Source: JAEUMG01 sp046349315
Lineage (GTDB): Bacteria > Pseudomonadota > Alphaproteobacteria > Rhizobiales > Aestuariivirgaceae
Assembly (NCBI GenBank): GCA_046349315.1
Contig: JAXMCQ010000005.1
Span: 186,001 to 250,000 of the forward strand
Length of the DNA: 64,000 nucleotides
Reading direction: 5' to 3'
A model generated the notes under the pieces. The model worked only from the letters and a program-made list of their open reading frames with translations, was not told where the DNA came from and searched no databases. How positions within the stretch are numbered: position 1 is the stretch's first letter; each line of letters starts with the position of its first letter. Below are positions 43,094-52,237 of the stretch, one piece after another. Made by a program: the position numbers and the translations under genes.

Positions 43094-44011
43094 TCACGAG
43101 TTCGGGTCGACGGCGCGGAGCGGCGTTCTGAGCCGCGGATCGTCGTGCCACTGCCAATAAGTGTCGCGGATCTTCGTTGAGAGCGGCCCGGGCCGGTCAT
43201 TGCCCATGATGCGGGTCATGACCCGCGAGATCGGCATGACCCCGCCGGCCGTGGAAGAGATGAAGACTTCATCGGCGTCTTCCAACTCGGCACGCGTGAT
43301 CGGCGCGATGGCCGCGGGGATGCCAAGGCTGTCGCAGATTTCAAGCACGGTCTTGCGCGTGATACCGCCGAGACTGCCGCGATCCGGCGTTTTAGCCTTG
43401 CCATCCTTCAAGACGAAGACATTGAAGCCCGGGCCTTCGGCGACGAAGCCCTCCGCGTCGCAATTGACGCTCGTATCGAAGCCCTCTTCATGCGCCTCGA
43501 GAATCCCTGAGGTGAGATCGCTCCACTGATAGTTCTTAACCGTCGGGTCGACGGAACTGTCGGGAACGCGCGGCGTGCTGGCGATCCACAAATGCGCGCC
43601 GCGCGCCTGCACATCCTTCGGAATGACATCGATCCACGGCACGGCATAGGCGATGAGATAATTCTCGCAATCGGCGGGCCGCCGCGAGCCGAACACGCGT
43701 GGGCGTCCCCGCGTCGTCACCATGGCGACGAAGGCGTCGCTCAATCCTGCAAGCCCGACGCAGTGATGCAAGACATCGGCAATGCCGTTGCGGTCCTCGG
43801 CGATCTTCAGCCGCCGCTTCTCCATGGACCGCTCGAAACGGTCGAGATGGTCCTCGAGCCGGAAGAAGGCGCCCTTCCACACATGTACGACGTCATAGAC
43901 GACATCGGAGCGCGTGAAGCCCCAATCGGTCACCGGGATTGCCGCCTCGGCGATCGGTATGTAACGGTCTTTGACATAGGCTGCGCCGGCGGCGAAACGC
44001 GGATCGGACAT
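43094..44011 (-). CDS. Class IV aminotransferase, resembling (R)-selective amine transaminases
   Basis: 305-aa PLP enzyme of the branched-chain/D-amino acid aminotransferase fold. The Schiff-base Lys159 lies in DPTVKNYQWSDL, and Glu192 in AEGPGFN binds the pyridine nitrogen. ITRKTVLEI and SSTAGGVMPISRV complete the fold-IV pattern. The start AAYVKDRYIPIAEAAIPVTDWGFTRSD and YDVVHVWKGAFFRLEDHLDRFERS closely follow fungal and actinobacterial (R)-amine transaminases. Substrate preference is inferred from these motifs only. Convergent to the alpha/beta hydrolase gene with a 24-base gap. Confidence 0.85.
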   Translation of the reverse strand: MSDPRFAAGAAYVKDRYIPIAEAAIPVTDWGFTRSDVVYDVVHVWKGAFFRLEDHLDRFERSMEKRRLKIAEDRNGIADVLHHCVGLAGLSDAFVAMVTTRGRPRVFGSRRPADCENYLIAYAVPWIDVIPKDVQARGAHLWIASTPRVPDSSVDPTVKNYQWSDLTSGILEAHEEGFDTSVNCDAEGFVAEGPGFNVFVLKDGKAKTPDRGSLGGITRKTVLEICDSLGIPAAIAPITRAELEDADEVFISSTAGGVMPISRVMTRIMGNDRPGPLSTKIRDTYWQWHDDPRLRTPLRAVDPNS

Positions 44012-44208
44012 GGAGCACCCTTTGAACTTGGCCTCGCGAAATGGCCATAGATCCGGGCGGATTGCAATTGTCCGGCACGTCCGAAGCCGCTTGATTAAGA
44101 AGCAGAAAGGTCACGCGGCTTTGATTGCCGTGACCCGGCCTTTCCCATATGTCTCGGTGCCGCGGCGCTCGCGCCGCACCGAATCGCTCGCTCAAAAGGA
44201 GCCCGCCC

Positions 44209-45465
44209 GTGTTTGTTTCGTTCTTCCCGCGGCCGAAGTCATTTGCATGGTCCGCCGCAGCGTGGACCCTTGCCGTCATCCTTTTCTGGTTTCTAGGCGG
44301 CGGCTCGCAACTGGGCGCGATCTTCGGTCTGGGCCCCTTGCCGGAAGGAACCCAGCCCGTCATTGGCGTTTCGCGCTTCTGGTCAGGGCCCTTCATCTGG
44401 TTCTACATCTATTATGCGGCCGCCGTGCTGATCTTCGCCGCCTGCTGGCGCTTCTACGCGCCACACCCTTGGATGACGTGGTCAATCCTGGGCTCGGCGC
44501 TCATCGTTTTCGTCACCTATTTTCAGGTGCAAGTGAGCGTTGCCATCAATGCGTGGTACGGCCCATTCTACGATCTGATCCAGCAGGCCCTCACTAAACC
44601 TGGCACGGTGCAACTGAGTGACTTCTACGCCCAGCTCGCGACCTTTGCGGGCATAGCCTTCGTTGCCGTCGTGGTCGGCGTGCTTAACCGCTTCTTCGTC
44701 AGCCACTATATCTTTCGCTGGCGCACGGCGATGAACAACCATTACATCCGCCGTTGGAAAACCATCCGCGTTATTGAAGGCGCATCCCAGCGCGTCCAGG
44801 ACGACACGATGCGTTTTTCGACGACCATGGAGAGTCTCGGCGTCAATCTTATCGATTCGATCATGACCCTGATCGCCTTCCTGCCAGTGCTGCTGAAATT
44901 GTCCGCCAATGTCACTGAGCTGCCATTGGTTGGACATGTTCCCTATGCTCTGGTTGTCGTCGCCATAGCGTGGTCGCTGTTCGGCACCCTCCTGCTAGCG
45001 CTCGTCGGCTTCAAGCTTCCCGGCCTCCAGTTCCGCAATCAGCGGGTCGAGGCCGCCTACCGCAAGGAACTGGTCTTCGGCGAGGACGACATCCAACGCG
45101 CCCAGCCAATGACGGTTGCCGAACTCTTCTCATTCGTGCGCCGCAATTATTTCCGCCTTTACTTCCACTACATGTATTTCAACGTCGCACGGATCTTCTA
45201 TCTGCAGGCAGACAATATCTTTCCTTATGTCGTGCTAGGCCCGACCATCGTGGCCGGCAAAATCACCCTTGGCGCGATGAACCAGATTCTCAATGCCTTC
45301 GGCCAGGTGCGCGATTCCTTCCAGTATCTGGTGAATTCTTGGACGACGATCGTCGAGCTTCTCTCCATTTACAAGCGCTTGCGCTCGCTCGATGCGACGA
45401 TCGAGGGCGAACCCCTGCCCGAAATCGACCAGCACTATCTCGAAGGCAAACCGGCGGAGGTCTAA
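44209..45465 (+). CDS. bacA: SbmA/BacA-family peptide transporter
   Basis: 418-aa inner-membrane protein that takes up peptides and, in symbionts and pathogens, protects against host antimicrobial peptides. Start VFVSFFPRPKSFAWSAAAW is typical. About seven to eight membrane helices are visible; family marks are QVQVSVAINAWYGPFYDLIQQAL, FRWRTAMNNHYIRRWKTIRVIEGASQRVQDDTMRF and the C-terminal FGQVRDSFQYLVNSWTTIVELLSIYKRL. The GTG start has AAGGAG eight bases upstream. Only the membrane domain is present, without an ATPase domain, as in BacA/SbmA. Its stop overlaps the convergent gene by four bases. Confidence 0.92.
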   Translation: MFVSFFPRPKSFAWSAAAWTLAVILFWFLGGGSQLGAIFGLGPLPEGTQPVIGVSRFWSGPFIWFYIYYAAAVLIFAACWRFYAPHPWMTWSILGSALIVFVTYFQVQVSVAINAWYGPFYDLIQQALTKPGTVQLSDFYAQLATFAGIAFVAVVVGVLNRFFVSHYIFRWRTAMNNHYIRRWKTIRVIEGASQRVQDDTMRFSTTMESLGVNLIDSIMTLIAFLPVLLKLSANVTELPLVGHVPYALVVVAIAWSLFGTLLLALVGFKLPGLQFRNQRVEAAYRKELVFGEDDIQRAQPMTVAELFSFVRRNYFRLYFHYMYFNVARIFYLQADNIFPYVVLGPTIVAGKITLGAMNQILNAFGQVRDSFQYLVNSWTTIVELLSIYKRLRSLDATIEGEPLPEIDQHYLEGKPAEV

Positions 45466-46151
45466 GCTTCTGACAAGGCAAGCAGCAGTCGTTTGAGGGC
45501 GCTCCGAAGCGCCGGATCGCTCTCTTTTGCGGCTAGGGCGCCGACCGCATCCATCGCTCGCTGTCTCGCCTTTTCGGCCAGCAGCGGAGAAAGACCGCGC
45601 AGGCGCAGGCTGAGTGCGTCCGCAAGTTCGAGTCGCTGCTGGTCGGAGTAGATGGACCCTTCGCCGAGCGATGCAACGACGCCGTCCAATGTCGTCGACC
45701 ATGCATTGCTGGGCGCAGCGCCCGCCGCACGTGACAGTAGGACTGCATCGTCCAGTGCCGCCAGCGTGAAGACCTGCACGCGGGTGAGTTCTTCCGCCAA
45801 TGGCTCGCCGACTTGCACGGAGATATTGTAGGCGGCGCGTATCTCGCCCAGTGCCGACAGCATCAAGCGTATCTCGGCGAGCTTGTCGCTATCGGAAAGC
45901 GATGCATCCCTGAGACGCGTGAGATTGTCGGGACTGACCAGCCGATCGAATACCGCGCGCATGTCGGCCTCGCGCCGATGCGGCAACGCCCTATTGCCGT
46001 TGAAATGCACGAAATAGAACTGGACATACTCGTTCTTGGTCCACGCCTGGTCGGGCGAGGGATAAAGCGACGCCCCGGGCGATTCCGCGCGTGCAACGAG
46101 CATCATGAGGGTCGCGAACGGCACGCTAAAGGCAAGACCACGCATGTGCAT
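45462..46151 (-). CDS. Hypothetical secreted protein
   Basis: 229-aa protein not recognised. A signal peptide is likely (residues 1-22, MHMRGLAFSVPFATLMMLVARA). The mature part is mostly helical: LPHRREADMRAVFDRLV, then Leu- and Ala-rich repeats such as LRLRGLSPLLAEKARQRAMDAVGALAA. No membrane anchor or catalytic motif is visible. It is convergent to bacA (stops overlap by four bases) and divergent from an aminotransferase gene 62 bases away. Confidence 0.75.
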   Translation of the reverse strand: MHMRGLAFSVPFATLMMLVARAESPGASLYPSPDQAWTKNEYVQFYFVHFNGNRALPHRREADMRAVFDRLVSPDNLTRLRDASLSDSDKLAEIRLMLSALGEIRAAYNISVQVGEPLAEELTRVQVFTLAALDDAVLLSRAAGAAPSNAWSTTLDGVVASLGEGSIYSDQQRLELADALSLRLRGLSPLLAEKARQRAMDAVGALAAKESDPALRSALKRLLLALSEA

Positions 46152-46213
46152 GATGGCCTCCTAAGGTGGATACGCCCTTTGCCTCGCGCCGACCATTGGT
46201 CTAGCAACGCGCG

Positions 46214-47314
46214 ATGACCCTGAAGCCGCATCCCACTCTCGACCCGCCGCGCCGTCCCGCCTTCGCTCTGCCGGTGCCGCCCGCCGGCAAGCGATTGATC
46301 AGCCTTGCCATCAATGAGAGCGCCTATGGCGCCTCCCCCCGTGCCACCGAAGCGGCAATCGCACGGCTTTCCGCCCCGCACCGCTACCCCGATCCCTCCA
46401 GCAACGATTTGCGCCGCGCAATCGGCTCGGCATTCGATCTCGACTTCGAGCGCATCCTCTGCGGCAACGGTTCGGAAGAACTGCTCGACGTGATTGGCCG
46501 GCTTTTCGCGCGCCCCGGCGATCGTATCATCATGTCGCAATCGGGTTTCTTCCAGTTCGCATTGGTGGCGACCCGCCTTGGCGCCGAACTCACGCGTGCG
46601 CCCGAACGCGACCTTATCACCAATGTCGACGGACTGCTGGCACTCGCCACGCCTCAAGCGAAACTCGTCTATCTCGCCATTCCGAATAATCCGACCGGCC
46701 TTGCGATGCCCGTCTCGGAAGTCCGCCGCCTCCATGCTGCGTTGCCATCGCATGTCGTGCTGGTGCTCGATCTCGCCTATGGCGAATATCTGCCGCCGGC
46801 CGATCTGGCAGCACTCATGCGGCTTGCCACTGACAGCGAGAATGTCGTCGCGACGCGCACCTTCTCCAAGGCTTACGGTCTTGCCGCCTTGCGCGCCGGC
46901 TGGGCATTGGCGCCCGAATGGATGATGCCGGGCCTCAATCTCCTGCGCGGTGTCGGCAATATCAACGCGCCGGCCCAGGCCGCCGCCATAGCCGCGCTTG
47001 CCGACCGCGAATTCCTCGACCATGTCGTCGATGAAACGGCAAAGGAGCGCGCTTTCCTGAGCACACATCTTGCCCGGCTTGGCCTTCGCCATGTGAAGGG
47101 TCTCGGCAATTTCCTGTTGACGGAGTTTCCGGACCAGGACGGCCGGCGCGCCCAGGACTTCATCGCCTTCGCCATGCGCGAGGAAGGCATTTGGCTGAGG
47201 CCGGTCGGCGAGCCGGGTTTTCCCAATCATAGCCGGATCGGCCTTGGCACGAGGACTGAGAACGAATTGGTGGTGGCGACCTTGGGCCGTTTCCTCGCCG
47301 CACCCCAGCCCTAA
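46214..47314 (+). CDS. Class I/II aminotransferase, histidinol-phosphate aminotransferase-like
   Basis: 366-aa fold-type I PLP enzyme. NESAYGASP (34-42), YPDPSSNDLRRAI, CGNGSEELLDV (pyridoxal phosphate contact), AIPNNPTGLAMP (Asn159), LDLAYGEY (Asp186, Tyr189) and TRTFSKAYGLAALR with Lys219 and Arg227 are the conserved points. The histidinol-phosphate aminotransferase type is clear, but the gene is not in a histidine operon; it precedes a branched-chain importer, so an amino-acid catabolic role is as likely. Confidence 0.88.
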   Translation: MTLKPHPTLDPPRRPAFALPVPPAGKRLISLAINESAYGASPRATEAAIARLSAPHRYPDPSSNDLRRAIGSAFDLDFERILCGNGSEELLDVIGRLFARPGDRIIMSQSGFFQFALVATRLGAELTRAPERDLITNVDGLLALATPQAKLVYLAIPNNPTGLAMPVSEVRRLHAALPSHVVLVLDLAYGEYLPPADLAALMRLATDSENVVATRTFSKAYGLAALRAGWALAPEWMMPGLNLLRGVGNINAPAQAAAIAALADREFLDHVVDETAKERAFLSTHLARLGLRHVKGLGNFLLTEFPDQDGRRAQDFIAFAMREEGIWLRPVGEPGFPNHSRIGLGTRTENELVVATLGRFLAAPQP

Positions 47315-47398
47315 GGGTGGGGATTGCCCCGTTGCGGCCAGAAGTGACAGAATGTATTTCAAGTCTCAACTAATCCAAAAACCCAGGGAGGAACTAGG

Positions 47399-48604
47399 AT
47401 GAGAATTTCGATCATGGCGCTGACCACGGCCGCCCTTCTGGCCGGTACGTCGCTCGCCTTTGCTGATGACGTGAAAATCGGCGCATTGATGGACGCGACC
47501 GGCCCGATTGCGAGCTTCATGCCGCCATTGCAGAACGCCACCAACCTCGCCATCAAGCATGTGAATGACGGCGGCGGCATTTTGGGCGGCAAGGCTGTCC
47601 TCGCGGTCGGCGACACCGGCGGCGCGGCGCAAGGGTCTGTCGATGCCGCGGGCAAGCTCGTCAATGTCGAGAACGTGCCGGTCATCATGGGTGCCTTCAT
47701 GTCGGGCACCACGATCGCCGCCGCCAACGCCGCGACCATTCCGGCGGGCGTCGTCCAGATTTCGCCAACCGCCACCTCGCCCGCCATGACGGATATTGCC
47801 GACAACGACACGCTTTTCCGGCTGGTGCCATCCGACAATTACCAGGGAGTCGTGCTCGCCAAGATCGTTCTCGACGAAGGCATCAAGAAAGTCGCTGTCA
47901 CCTATGTGAACAATGATTACGGGGTCGGCATCGGCGAGACCTTCATCAAGGCCTTCAAGGATGCGGGTGGCGAAGTTGTTGCCGCCGAGAAGCACGAGGA
48001 GAAGAAGAACTCCTACCGCTCCGAGCTTGCAGCGCTTGCCGGCGCTGGCAAGGCCGATGCGCTGGTGGTCATCGCTTATGCGGGCGACTCGGGCTCGACC
48101 ATCGTCAAGCAGGCGATCGAAGGCGGTCTCTTCGACCGCTTCATCGGAACCGACGGCCTGCGCGATGATGCGCTCATCAAGGAAGTCGGTGCTGATGCAT
48201 TGAAGACGTCGTTCTTCTCGTCGCCGACCTCGCCCGCCGACAATCCGGCACAGGCGAAGCTCCATGAACTCTACAATGCCGAGTTCAAGGAAGGCGCCGA
48301 CAAGGCCTTCGTCGATCAGACCTATGATGCGACCTTCCTCGCGGCCCTGGCTGTCGAGAAGGCAGGCTCGACCGATCGCACCAAGATCGCCAAGGCCTTG
48401 CGCGAAGTGGCGTCTTCGCCCGGCGAGAAGATCATGCCCGGCGAATGGTCGAAGGCCGTCGAAGCAATCAAGGCCGGCAAGGACATCGACTATGAAGGCG
48501 CCGGCGGTTCCTATGACTTCGACGAACATGGCGATGTCAAAGGCTATATCGGCAAGTTCGTTGTCGACGGCGACAAGTATAAGCAGGTCGGCATATTCCA
48601 GTAA
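47399..48604 (+). CDS. livK: Branched-chain amino acid-type periplasmic binding protein
   Basis: 401-aa periplasmic receptor of the Leu/Ile/Val-binding family. Signal peptide to about residue 22 (LTTAALLAGTSLAFA). Then DDVKIGALMDATGPIASFMPPLQNATNLAIKHVNDGGGILGGK, GAFMSGTTIAAANAATIPAGVVQISPTATSPAMT (ligand Ser/Thr) and VTYVNNDYGVGIGETFIKAFKDAGG. The GGGAGG site stands 8 bases before ATG. Receptors of this class also bind amides, ureas or aromatic acids, so the ligand is open. Confidence 0.9.
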   Translation: MRISIMALTTAALLAGTSLAFADDVKIGALMDATGPIASFMPPLQNATNLAIKHVNDGGGILGGKAVLAVGDTGGAAQGSVDAAGKLVNVENVPVIMGAFMSGTTIAAANAATIPAGVVQISPTATSPAMTDIADNDTLFRLVPSDNYQGVVLAKIVLDEGIKKVAVTYVNNDYGVGIGETFIKAFKDAGGEVVAAEKHEEKKNSYRSELAALAGAGKADALVVIAYAGDSGSTIVKQAIEGGLFDRFIGTDGLRDDALIKEVGADALKTSFFSSPTSPADNPAQAKLHELYNAEFKEGADKAFVDQTYDATFLAALAVEKAGSTDRTKIAKALREVASSPGEKIMPGEWSKAVEAIKAGKDIDYEGAGGSYDFDEHGDVKGYIGKFVVDGDKYKQVGIFQ

Positions 48605-48627
48605 CGAACGGCGAAACGCCTCTCATC

Positions 48628-48759
48628 CCCTCTCCCCTGTGGGGAGAGGGTCAGGGTGAGGGGCGTTAGATTTCGCAGGATCGATGTGCGGCACTTGATC
48701 CCCCTCACCCTCCCATCGCTGGCGCGATGGGCCCCACCCTCGCCCCCCAGGGGCGAGGG
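48628..48759. repeat. Palindromic element between livK and livG
   Basis: CCCTCTCCCC-tgt-GGGGAGAGGG (48628-48650), CCCATCGC/GCGATGGG (48712-48731) and CCCTCGCCCC-cca-GGGGCGAGGG (48737-48759). It lies within the transport operon, right after the receptor gene, where it could also stabilise or attenuate the transcript. Confidence 0.8.
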
Positions 48760-48768
48760 ATCATAAAA

Positions 48769-49542
48769 ATGATCACCCTCGACCACGTGTCGATGCGTTT
48801 CGGCGGCCTCGTCGCCGTCGATGACGTCAGCCTCGAAATTCACGGTGGTCGCATCACCGGCCTCATCGGCCCCAATGGCGCCGGCAAGACGACGCTCTTC
48901 AACATGATCGCCGGAAGACTTATTCCAAGTTCCGGCCATATCGTGCTCGAAGGTCGCGACATCACGAAGCTGCCCGTGCATGAGCGAAGCCATATGGGCC
49001 TCGCCCGCACCTTCCAGATCCCGCAGGAATTTGCCCGCCTCACCGTGCTCGAAAACCTGATGGTCGCCGGCAATGGCACCAAGGGCGACAGTGTCTTCAA
49101 TGCCGCCTTCCGCCGCCGCAATTATCGCGGCGAGGAAGAGGAGATTTATCACCGCGCCCGCGAGACGCTCGAATTCCTCGAACTCGAGAAACTGAGCAAT
49201 GCCAAGGCTGGAACGCTCTCCGGCGGCCAGAAGAAGCTGCTCGAACTCGGCCGCGCCCTGATGAGCAATCCGCGCATCATCCTGCTTGACGAGATCGGCG
49301 CAGGGATCAACCGCACATTGCTCGTGCGCATTGCCGAAATGATCGCCCGCCTCAATGTCGAGCGCGGTTTGAGCTTCTGCCTCATCGAACACGACCTCGC
49401 CTATGTGCAGCGCCTGTGCAGCGATGTCATCGTCATGGCTGAAGGCCGCGTGCTCACCCGCGGCTCGGTCGAAGACGTGCGCCAGGACGAACGCGTGATC
49501 GAGGCCTATTTCGGCGGCGGCAAATATGAGGAGCGGGCATGA
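48769..49542 (+). CDS. livG: Branched-chain-type ABC transporter ATPase LivG
   Basis: 257-aa ATPase. Walker A GPNGAGKTT is near residue 36 and signature TLSGGQKKLLELGRAL is intact. The Walker B reads LLDEIGAGIN, with Ile in place of the usual Pro after DE, and the switch His is in LIEHDL. The family insertion FQIPQEFARLTVLENL and the ending EAYFGGG fit LivG. Start at 48769; no clear ribosome site because the repeat ends ten bases before. Stop overlaps livF start by four bases (ATGA). Confidence 0.92.
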   Translation: MITLDHVSMRFGGLVAVDDVSLEIHGGRITGLIGPNGAGKTTLFNMIAGRLIPSSGHIVLEGRDITKLPVHERSHMGLARTFQIPQEFARLTVLENLMVAGNGTKGDSVFNAAFRRRNYRGEEEEIYHRARETLEFLELEKLSNAKAGTLSGGQKKLLELGRALMSNPRIILLDEIGAGINRTLLVRIAEMIARLNVERGLSFCLIEHDLAYVQRLCSDVIVMAEGRVLTRGSVEDVRQDERVIEAYFGGGKYEERA

Positions 49543-50258
49543 GCGCGCTGCTCTCGATCCGCGGGCTTACCGCCGGCTATGGCGGCGTCCCGGTGATCGA
49601 CGGCATCGATCTCGATGTCGCGCCACAGACCGTCTCCGTCATCATTGGCCCCAACGGCGCAGGTAAGTCGACATTGCTCAAATCGGTCTTCGCGCTAACA
49701 CGCATCGAAGCCGGCAAGATTGCCTTCGGCGATCGTGACATCACCGGGTTGGCAACGGCGGATCTCGTGCCGATCGGCATTGCGGCGGTTCCGCAATCGC
49801 GCAACGTCTTCACGACGCTGACCGTTGCTGAAAATCTCGACGTCGGCACCTATGCCTCACCACCGCGCGACCGCCGCGCCGTCGAAGAGCGCGTCCTCAC
49901 CCTCTTCCCGGACCTCCGCGCCAAGCTCAACCAGCAGGCCGGCACCTTGTCCGGGGGCCAGCGCCAGATGGTGGCGATGGGCCGTGCCCTGATGAGCGAA
50001 CCGAAGCTGCTGCTTCTCGATGAACCGACCGCCGGCCTCTCGCCCGCCTATCTCGAGCGCATCTTCGATTTGATCCTCGGTGTCCGCGCTGTCGGGGTCA
50101 CCATCCTGATGGTCGAGCAGAATGCGCGCCAGGCCTTGAAGATCGCCGATCGCGGCCACGTGCTGGTCAATGGCCGCAATTTCCAGTCCGGCACCGGCGA
50201 AGAACTGCTCGGCGATGAAAATGTCCGCCGCTCCTTCCTTGGCGGGGGCACGGCATGA
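49539..50258 (+). CDS. livF: Branched-chain-type ABC transporter ATPase LivF
   Basis: 239-aa ATPase partner of LivG. Walker A GPNGAGKST, VPQSRNVFTTLTVAENL, signature TLSGGQRQMVAMGRALM, Walker B LLLLDEPTAGLSP and the LivF-typical MVEQNARQAL (Gln in the switch position) are present. Coupled on both sides by four-base overlaps with livG and livH. Confidence 0.93.
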   Translation: MSALLSIRGLTAGYGGVPVIDGIDLDVAPQTVSVIIGPNGAGKSTLLKSVFALTRIEAGKIAFGDRDITGLATADLVPIGIAAVPQSRNVFTTLTVAENLDVGTYASPPRDRRAVEERVLTLFPDLRAKLNQQAGTLSGGQRQMVAMGRALMSEPKLLLLDEPTAGLSPAYLERIFDLILGVRAVGVTILMVEQNARQALKIADRGHVLVNGRNFQSGTGEELLGDENVRRSFLGGGTA

Positions 50259-51145
50259 TCGAGTTCCTGAATTTCTATTTGATCCCGGCGCTCACCCTTG
50301 GCGCGATCTATGCGCTGGGCGCCGTCGGCATCTCGATGATCTTCGGCATCCTGCGCTTTGCCCATTTCGCCCATGGCGACGTCATGACGCTTGGCGCCTA
50401 TGGCACGCTCACTGCCGTGTGGCTCATCCCTTTGCCGCCCTTGCTGCTCCTGCCCTTCGGCATCGCGCTTGCCATCGCAGCAACATTGGCGGTTGATCGC
50501 TTGTTCTACCGGCCCTTGCGCAAACTGCCGACGATATACACCGTCATCTCCTCCTTCGGCGTCGCATTGATCTTCCGCTCCCTCGCCCAGCTCATCTGGG
50601 GTGCGCAGAATGAAGTCTATGTCCCTGGCGTGCAGCGCCCGCTCGTCTTCTTCGATACGATCAGGGTCTCGGCCCTGCATGTCGAGGCTATCCTCATCAT
50701 CATCGTCATCGCTATGGCGCTGCACGTCTTCCTCACCCGCTCTCGCCTTGGCCGCTCGATGCGCGCCGTCTCGGATGAGCCGGAGCTTGCCGCCGTCTCC
50801 GGTCTCGACACCGGCAAGGTCATTCGCTGGACCTGGATCATCGGCGCTTCGCTCGCCGCCATTGCCGGAACGCTTGCCGGTCTCGACACCGACGTTCATC
50901 CCAATCTCGGCTGGAATCTTTTATTGCCGATGTTCGCTGCGAGCATCCTCGGCGGCATCGGCAAGCCGATGGGTGCGCTCGCCGGCGGCATGGTCATCGG
51001 CTTGGCCGAAGAACTCTCATCCTATCCCTGGCTTGGCGACGGCCCATTGATTTCGCCGAGCTACAAGACGGCGGTTGCCTTCTTCATCATGGTGGCATTG
51101 CTCATCTTCAAGCCGCAGGGCCTGTTCAAGGGGAGACTGCTCTGA
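50255..51145 (+). CDS. livH: Branched-chain-type ABC transporter permease LivH
   Basis: 296-aa permease with about eight hydrophobic segments. The family start LNFYLIPALTLGAIYALGAVGISMIFGILRFAHFAHGDVMTLGAY is unmistakable and DTGKVIRWTWIIGASLAAIAGTLAG is the conserved cytoplasmic loop with the following helix. One-base overlap with livM. Confidence 0.93.
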   Translation: MIEFLNFYLIPALTLGAIYALGAVGISMIFGILRFAHFAHGDVMTLGAYGTLTAVWLIPLPPLLLLPFGIALAIAATLAVDRLFYRPLRKLPTIYTVISSFGVALIFRSLAQLIWGAQNEVYVPGVQRPLVFFDTIRVSALHVEAILIIIVIAMALHVFLTRSRLGRSMRAVSDEPELAAVSGLDTGKVIRWTWIIGASLAAIAGTLAGLDTDVHPNLGWNLLLPMFAASILGGIGKPMGALAGGMVIGLAEELSSYPWLGDGPLISPSYKTAVAFFIMVALLIFKPQGLFKGRLL

Positions 51146-52098
51146 TGGAAATTACCGGCCTCGCCTTCTATCTCGTCGGCTTCCTCATTGCCGGCGGCAT
51201 CTATGCGATCCTCTGCCTCGCCTTGAACATCCAATGGGGCATGGGCGGCCTCTTCAATGCTGGCATCGCCGGCTTCTTCGCAGTCGGCGCCTATGCCTCG
51301 GCAATCGTCACCGCCGCTTCATCGCATGGCAAGCACCTGGGCGGTTTTGCAATGCCGGTGCCGCTTGGTCTTCTCGCGGCGGCGTTCTTCGCCGGCATCA
51401 CCGGCTGGGCTGTCGCCAAGATTTGCGTGCGCCTTAAGAGCGATTACCTCGCCATGGCGTCGATCGGCATTGCCGAAATCCTTCGCCTCGTCATCGTCAA
51501 CGAGCAGTGGCTCACCAATGGCAGTCTCGGCATTGCCAATATTCCACGGCCCTTCGAAGGCCTGGTGCGTGGCCGCGAGGCCGATCTGCTTTTCCTGGCC
51601 GTCATCTGGCTCATCGTGCTGGTCATCTATGTCTTCTGCTCAAGACTGAACGACAGTCCCTGGGGCCGCACCTTGCGCGCCATCCGCGACAATGAGGATT
51701 CGGCCCGCGCAGTGGGCAAGGATGTCGAATGGTTCAGGCTCCAGACCTTCGTCATCGGGGCAGCGCTCATGGGCGTTGCCGGGGCTTTGAGCGCCAGCTA
51801 CTTCAAGTTCCTGTCGCCCGCCGCGACCGAACCTCTGCTTGTCACCTTCCTGGTCTGGGTCATGCTCATGGCCGGCGGCAGCGGCAATCCGAAGGGCGCC
51901 ATTGCCGGCGCATTGCTCATCTGGGGCATCTGGTCGATGACCGAGATCTTCACCAACCGATTGCCCGGCGAGTGGGCGACGCGCTCCTCCTATGTGCGAA
52001 TGTTGCTTGTCGGCCTGCTGCTTCAGTTTGTATTGCAGCGCTATCGCCAGGGCCTGATCCCGGAAAAATCGCCGAAGCTTGAATTCGAGCGGAAATGA
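51145..52098 (+). CDS. livM: Branched-chain-type ABC transporter permease LivM
   Basis: 317-aa permease, second half of the channel. ILCLALNIQWGMGGLFNAGIAGFFAVGAYASA, LKSDYLAMASIGIAEILRLVI and DSPWGRTLRAIRDNEDSARAVGKDV are LivM landmarks. It ends 140 bases before an SDR gene; a long palindromic repeat fills that gap. Confidence 0.93.
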   Translation: MEITGLAFYLVGFLIAGGIYAILCLALNIQWGMGGLFNAGIAGFFAVGAYASAIVTAASSHGKHLGGFAMPVPLGLLAAAFFAGITGWAVAKICVRLKSDYLAMASIGIAEILRLVIVNEQWLTNGSLGIANIPRPFEGLVRGREADLLFLAVIWLIVLVIYVFCSRLNDSPWGRTLRAIRDNEDSARAVGKDVEWFRLQTFVIGAALMGVAGALSASYFKFLSPAATEPLLVTFLVWVMLMAGGSGNPKGAIAGALLIWGIWSMTEIFTNRLPGEWATRSSYVRMLLVGLLLQFVLQRYRQGLIPEKSPKLEFERK

Positions 52099-52118
52099 TG
52101 GTTGAGACCTAGTCCGAA

Positions 52119-52226
52119 CCTCATGGTGAGGTGCCCGCGTAGCGGGCCTCGAACCATGGGCCACATCGCAAATCTAACGGCATGCTTCGAGGCTCGTCCC
52201 TTCGGGCCGAGCACCTCAGCATGAGG
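52119..52226. repeat. 108-nt palindromic repeat, CCTCATGGTGAGG family
   Basis: CCTCATGGTGAGGTGCCCGC...CTCGAACCATGG at the left and the inverted match CATGCTTCGAGGCTCG...GCACCTCAGCATGAGG at the right. The whole unit folds back on itself. It differs from the other repeat families in the window. Confidence 0.75.
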
Positions 52227-52237
52227 GGGAGAGGAAC

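Noticed and set aside
44109..44135. Hairpin GGTCACG...CGTGACC as a terminator before bacA
   Set aside because: There is a GC-rich segment instead of a T tract, and it lies between divergent genes where no terminator is needed. A leader structure is possible but unsupported.
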